Shown here piece by piece: positions 4,727 to 7,403 of a stretch of DNA of 7,403 bases (its first letter is position 1; every line of letters begins with the position of its first letter). The position numbers and the translations under genes were made by a program. This DNA is from Alphaproteobacteria bacterium. Lineage in GTDB: Bacteria; Pseudomonadota; Alphaproteobacteria; Micropepsales; Micropepsaceae. Under the pieces are notes generated by a model. The model saw only the letters and a program-made list of their open reading frames with translations, did not search any database and was not told the DNA's origin. Where the stretch lies: the NCBI GenBank assembly GCA_025935155.1, contig JAICVV010000096.1, positions 1 through 7,403 on the forward strand, read 5' to 3'.

Positions 4727-6976
4727 ATGTCCATTTCCCCCATTATTCTTTGCGGCGGTGAGGGGTCCCGTCTCTGGCCAGTTTCGCGCCGCGACCACCC
4801 CAAACAGTTTGCCGCCCTTGTCGGCGACCTTTCGTGCTTTCAGCAGGCTGTGCTCCGCCTGAAGGATTTCGATGGTGCGGAGATGCCGGTGATCGTGGCC
4901 GGCGACACGCATGAAGCGATCCTGCGGCGGCAGTTGGAGGCGATTGGCGTACAGGCGGTTGTTGTTCTGGAACCGGAGGGCCGCGATTCTGCGCCGGCCA
5001 CGGCAGCGGCCGCGGCCGTCCTGCTCAGCATGAGGCGGGATGGCGCGGCGATTATGCAGCCCGCCGATCACTACATCCCAGACCTTGGACTGTTCTACAA
5101 CGCCACGAGAAGAGCGAGAGATGGCGCAGAACACGGCGCTATCGTGACCTTCGGCATCGCGCCGAACCGGCCCGAAATATCGTATGGCTATATCCATCCG
5201 GGCGAACCGCTCAACGGCTGCGATGGCGTCGCGAAAGTCGAGCGCTTCGTGGAGAAGCCGACGCGGCAAAAGGCTGCCGAATATCTCGCGAATGGTTTTC
5301 TGTGGAACAGCGGCATGTTTGCATTTCGGCCGTCCGTTCTGATGGATGAAATGCGGATGTTCGAGCCCGCAATTGCCGATGCGGTAGAACGCGCCGTCGA
5401 AAGCGCGGCACGCGACGGCAATGTGATTCGTCTGGACGGCTTCGCCTTCGCGCAGTCGCCGAAGAAGTCGCTCGACTACGCGGTTATGGAGCGCACTGCC
5501 AGGGCGGCTGTTGTTGCTGCGGACTTCCCGTGGTCCGATCTGGGTGCCTGGAGCGCCATCTATGGCGCGCACGAAAAGGATGCATCGGACAATGTGGTGG
5601 TCGGCGAGCACGCGCTGGCGGTGCAGTCTGAGCGTTGCTTTGTGCGCAGCCCGACGGTGCCGGTGGCGGTGATTGGGCTGTCGGATGTCGGCGTGATTGC
5701 GGAGCCGGATGGCATCATTGTCTGCAAGCTCGATCAAAGTCCGCTGGTAAAGACGGCTGTGGAAGGCTTGCGGTCGCGTGCGCGGCCGGAAGCGCTTCGC
5801 AGAACACAAGCTCCTGAGCGTCGCAAAGATTATGTGAACCTGAAAACCGCGGCGCATCAATTGAGCGACTGGCTCGATAATTCCGCCTTGCCGCTCTGGT
5901 GGACGTTGGGCGCCGATCATGAACAGGGTGGCTTTTTCGAGCTGCTGGACAAGCAGGCCAGGGCGGTCGCCGTTCCGCGCCGCGCGCGGGTGCAGGCGCG
6001 CCAAACCTATGTCTACGCGACGGCAGGCCTTGCGGCGTGGCCCGGACCTTGGCGTGCGGCTGTGACCCATGGAATGGAGTCGCTGTTCAATTGTTACCGG
6101 CGGCCCGATGGCCTTTACCGCACGCTGGTGGACCACCACGGCGCGCCGCTGGACGAGCGGGCATTCCTTTACGATCAGGCGTTTGTCCTTTTGGCGCTTG
6201 CCACGGCGGCGCGCGCCGGAGTTGAGCGGCAGCGCTGCTCCCATGAAGCCATAGAATTGCTTTCCGTTATCGAGGAACGCTTCGCGCGGGAGGGCGGTGG
6301 ATTTCTGGAGCAGGAGCTGCGCGGCTCGCGCTTCCAGTCAAATCCCCATATGCACCTTCTCGAAGCGGCGATGGCCTGGTGCGCAGTCGAGCGCGGCGGC
6401 CGGTGGGAATCGCTGGCGGAGTCGTTGGTCAGATTATGCCTCAAACACTTCGTGGATTCGGAAAGCGGCATGCTGCGGGAATTTTTCGACGATTCCGGCG
6501 CGCCACTCTCCGGATTGCCCGGCCATATCATCGAGCCGGGACATCAGTTCGAATGGGCGTGGCTTCTTTCCTCGTGGGCAGAAATGCGCGGCGACGAAGC
6601 GGCTGCGCAAGCCGCCGCGCGCTTGTTCGAGATCGGCGAGCGCTACGGCATCGACACGACGCGGGGGGTCGCCATCGATGTGCTGTTGGCAGATATGTCC
6701 TCGCATTCGCGGCAGGCCCGCCTCTGGCCGCAGACGGAGCGGCTGAAATCGGCGCTGGCGCTGGCGCAAAGCGCATCGGGCGAGCAGCGCGCGGTGTTTG
6801 AGCGTTCAGCGCTGGCGGCGGCGGAAGGGCTATCCCATTATCTGCAAACGCGGACGCGCGGACTCTGGCACGACAAGATGCGGGCCGACGGCACCTTTGT
6901 GATTGAACCATCGCCTGCAAGTTCGCTTTATCATATTGCCTGCGCCATCGATACGTTGCGCAGGCGCGCAGGCTGA
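4727..6976 (+). CDS. Fusion: mannose-1-phosphate guanylyltransferase + AGE-family (type III phosphomannose isomerase-like) domain
   Basis: One 749-residue cytosolic protein carries two complete domains. Residues 1 to about 345 are a GDP-mannose pyrophosphorylase (mannose-1-phosphate + GTP to GDP-mannose): ILCGGEGSRLWPVSRRDHPK (7-26), QPADHYI (111-117), FVEKP (174-178), NSGMF (194-198), LDYAVMER (249-256), WSDLGAW (269-275), then the C-terminal beta-strand region ending near VIAEPDGIIVCK (323-334). After an arginine-rich linker (about 348-368) an alpha/alpha-barrel of the N-acylglucosamine 2-epimerase family follows: GADHEQGGFFELLD (395-408), RVQARQTYVYA (421-431), LYDQAF (481-486), NPHMHLLEA (539-547), EPGHQFEWAWLL (603-614), WPQTE (667-671) and YHIACA (735-740). 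Histidines 606 and 736 match the catalytic histidines expected in this fold. The usual bifunctional enzyme (AlgA/ManC type) carries a cupin isomerase instead; here an AGE domain stands in its place, like the type III phosphomannose isomerase described in Rhizobium meliloti. The isomerase substrate is inferred; free mannose or GlcNAc are alternatives. The WecB-type gene follows after 7 bases. A CTG at 4712, 8 bases after the GAAGGAG site, is an alternative start. Confidence 0.9.
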   Translation: MSISPIILCGGEGSRLWPVSRRDHPKQFAALVGDLSCFQQAVLRLKDFDGAEMPVIVAGDTHEAILRRQLEAIGVQAVVVLEPEGRDSAPATAAAAAVLLSMRRDGAAIMQPADHYIPDLGLFYNATRRARDGAEHGAIVTFGIAPNRPEISYGYIHPGEPLNGCDGVAKVERFVEKPTRQKAAEYLANGFLWNSGMFAFRPSVLMDEMRMFEPAIADAVERAVESAARDGNVIRLDGFAFAQSPKKSLDYAVMERTARAAVVAADFPWSDLGAWSAIYGAHEKDASDNVVVGEHALAVQSERCFVRSPTVPVAVIGLSDVGVIAEPDGIIVCKLDQSPLVKTAVEGLRSRARPEALRRTQAPERRKDYVNLKTAAHQLSDWLDNSALPLWWTLGADHEQGGFFELLDKQARAVAVPRRARVQARQTYVYATAGLAAWPGPWRAAVTHGMESLFNCYRRPDGLYRTLVDHHGAPLDERAFLYDQAFVLLALATAARAGVERQRCSHEAIELLSVIEERFAREGGGFLEQELRGSRFQSNPHMHLLEAAMAWCAVERGGRWESLAESLVRLCLKHFVDSESGMLREFFDDSGAPLSGLPGHIIEPGHQFEWAWLLSSWAEMRGDEAAAQAAARLFEIGERYGIDTTRGVAIDVLLADMSSHSRQARLWPQTERLKSALALAQSASGEQRAVFERSALAAAEGLSHYLQTRTRGLWHDKMRADGTFVIEPSPASSLYHIACAIDTLRRRAG

Positions 6977-6983
6977 TTTTGGC

Positions 6984-7403
6984 ATGACAAAACCGAAACG
7001 GGTTGTGACGATTGCGGGAGCGCGCCCGCAATTTGTGAAGGCCTTTGCGCTGTCGCGCGCGCTTGCCGCGGCGCCGGATTTCGAGGAAATTCTCGTTCAC
7101 ACCGGCCAGCATTTCGACGAGAATATGTCCGGTGTGTTCTTCGACGAATTGAAACTGCCGCTCCCCGACTACCGCTTCACGCTGAAAAGGAGCGGGAGCG
7201 AGTCCATTCTGGTCCAGATGCTCGGCAAAATCGAACGAATCCTCGCGGATGAGCGGCCGGATGCCGCGATCGTCTTTGGGGACACGGATTCGACACTGGC
7301 CGGCGCACTGGCAGCCTCGCGGCAACAAATACCGCTTGTGCACATCGAAGCGGGAATGCGTTCCTTCAATCGCGCGATGCCGGAAGAAATCAATCGCATT
7401 GTC
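6984..7403 (+). CDS. wecB: UDP-N-acetylglucosamine 2-epimerase, non-hydrolysing (WecB/WbpI type), N-terminal part, 3' truncated
   Basis: The frame is open from ATG 6984 to the window edge (140 residues, no stop). The enzyme interconverts UDP-GlcNAc and UDP-ManNAc in the cytosol. Visible motifs are VVTIAGARPQFVKAFALSRA (7-26), the N-terminal Rossmann strand and P-loop-like turn of this GT-B fold; ILVHTGQHFDENMSGVFFDE (36-55); FGDTDSTLAGALAAS (98-112); and HIEAGMRSFNRAMPEEINR (120-138). The active-site aspartate and glutamates of the GDT(D/N)ST, EAG(L/M)RS and PEE motifs are present. The segment after PDYRF is LKRSGSESILVQM, whereas relatives often carry a glycine/histidine-rich SGSHG stretch there; this could point to the WbpI branch, which acts on diacetamido-uronic substrates, but too little is visible to decide. 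The start lies 7 bases after the fusion gene with only a weak ribosome binding site, suggesting coupled translation. With the truncated dehydrogenase at the left edge it would supply an N-acetylmannosaminuronate-type sugar. Confidence 0.92.
   Translation, partial: MTKPKRVVTIAGARPQFVKAFALSRALAAAPDFEEILVHTGQHFDENMSGVFFDELKLPLPDYRFTLKRSGSESILVQMLGKIERILADERPDAAIVFGDTDSTLAGALAASRQQIPLVHIEAGMRSFNRAMPEEINRIV

Noticed and set aside
4379..6244. A 621-codon open frame on the - strand opposite the DUF1501 end and the fusion gene
   Set aside because: It runs across the intergenic gap and antisense to two clearly recognised genes, its translation is arginine- and histidine-rich with no domain I recognise, and such long antisense frames are common in GC-rich coding DNA.
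1..7403. CRISPR array, tRNA, insertion sequence, attachment site or other mobile element
   Set aside because: No regularly spaced repeats, tRNA-like cloverleaf, transposase or integrase motifs, or terminal inverted repeats were seen on either strand.

Overview
The window reads as part of a chromosomal surface- or exo-polysaccharide locus from a GC-rich (by eye about 60%) Gram-negative bacterium. An alphaproteobacterium is my best guess, but this is inference: the phosphomannose-isomerase-like half of one protein is of the AGE type known from rhizobia, and the general style (WecA-like initiating transferase, DUF1800/DUF1501 pair with a Tat signal) suits that class. All six genes lie on the + strand and are closely packed. 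No tRNA, rRNA, CRISPR array, insertion sequence or phage gene was seen, and no stretch longer than about 125 bases lacks a gene.

Layout. (1) Positions 2-574 hold the C-terminal part of a UDP-N-acetylhexosamine 6-dehydrogenase (WbpA/WecC type), cut by the left edge. (2) 617-1741 is a polyprenyl-phosphate N-acetylhexosamine-1-phosphate transferase of the WecA/TagO/MraY superfamily, an integral membrane enzyme that would start a lipid-linked glycan. (3) 1863-3356 and 3370-4602 are a DUF1800 and a DUF1501 gene, 13 bases apart, forming a two-gene unit with its own ribosome binding sites. The DUF1501 protein has a twin-arginine signal, while the DUF1800 protein has no visible signal. (4) A small hairpin plus T-run (4641-4660) may end that unit. 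(5) 4727-6976 encodes a 749-residue fusion of mannose-1-phosphate guanylyltransferase with an AGE-family (N-acylglucosamine 2-epimerase / type III phosphomannose isomerase-like) barrel. (6) 6984-7403 is the N-terminal part of a non-hydrolysing UDP-GlcNAc 2-epimerase (WecB type), cut by the right edge.

How the genes may work together (inference). The last and first genes together could convert UDP-GlcNAc to UDP-ManNAc and oxidise an N-acetylhexosamine nucleotide at C6, giving a UDP-aminouronate such as UDP-ManNAcA. The fusion protein could make GDP-mannose, with isomerisation and guanylylation on one chain. The WecA-like enzyme would load the first sugar phosphate onto undecaprenyl phosphate. 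The DUF1800/DUF1501 pair has no established role in this pathway. Its position between the lipid-carrier enzyme and the sugar-nucleotide enzymes, with export of at least one partner, makes it the least understood part of the window: either an envelope-side polysaccharide-processing pair or an unrelated insertion.
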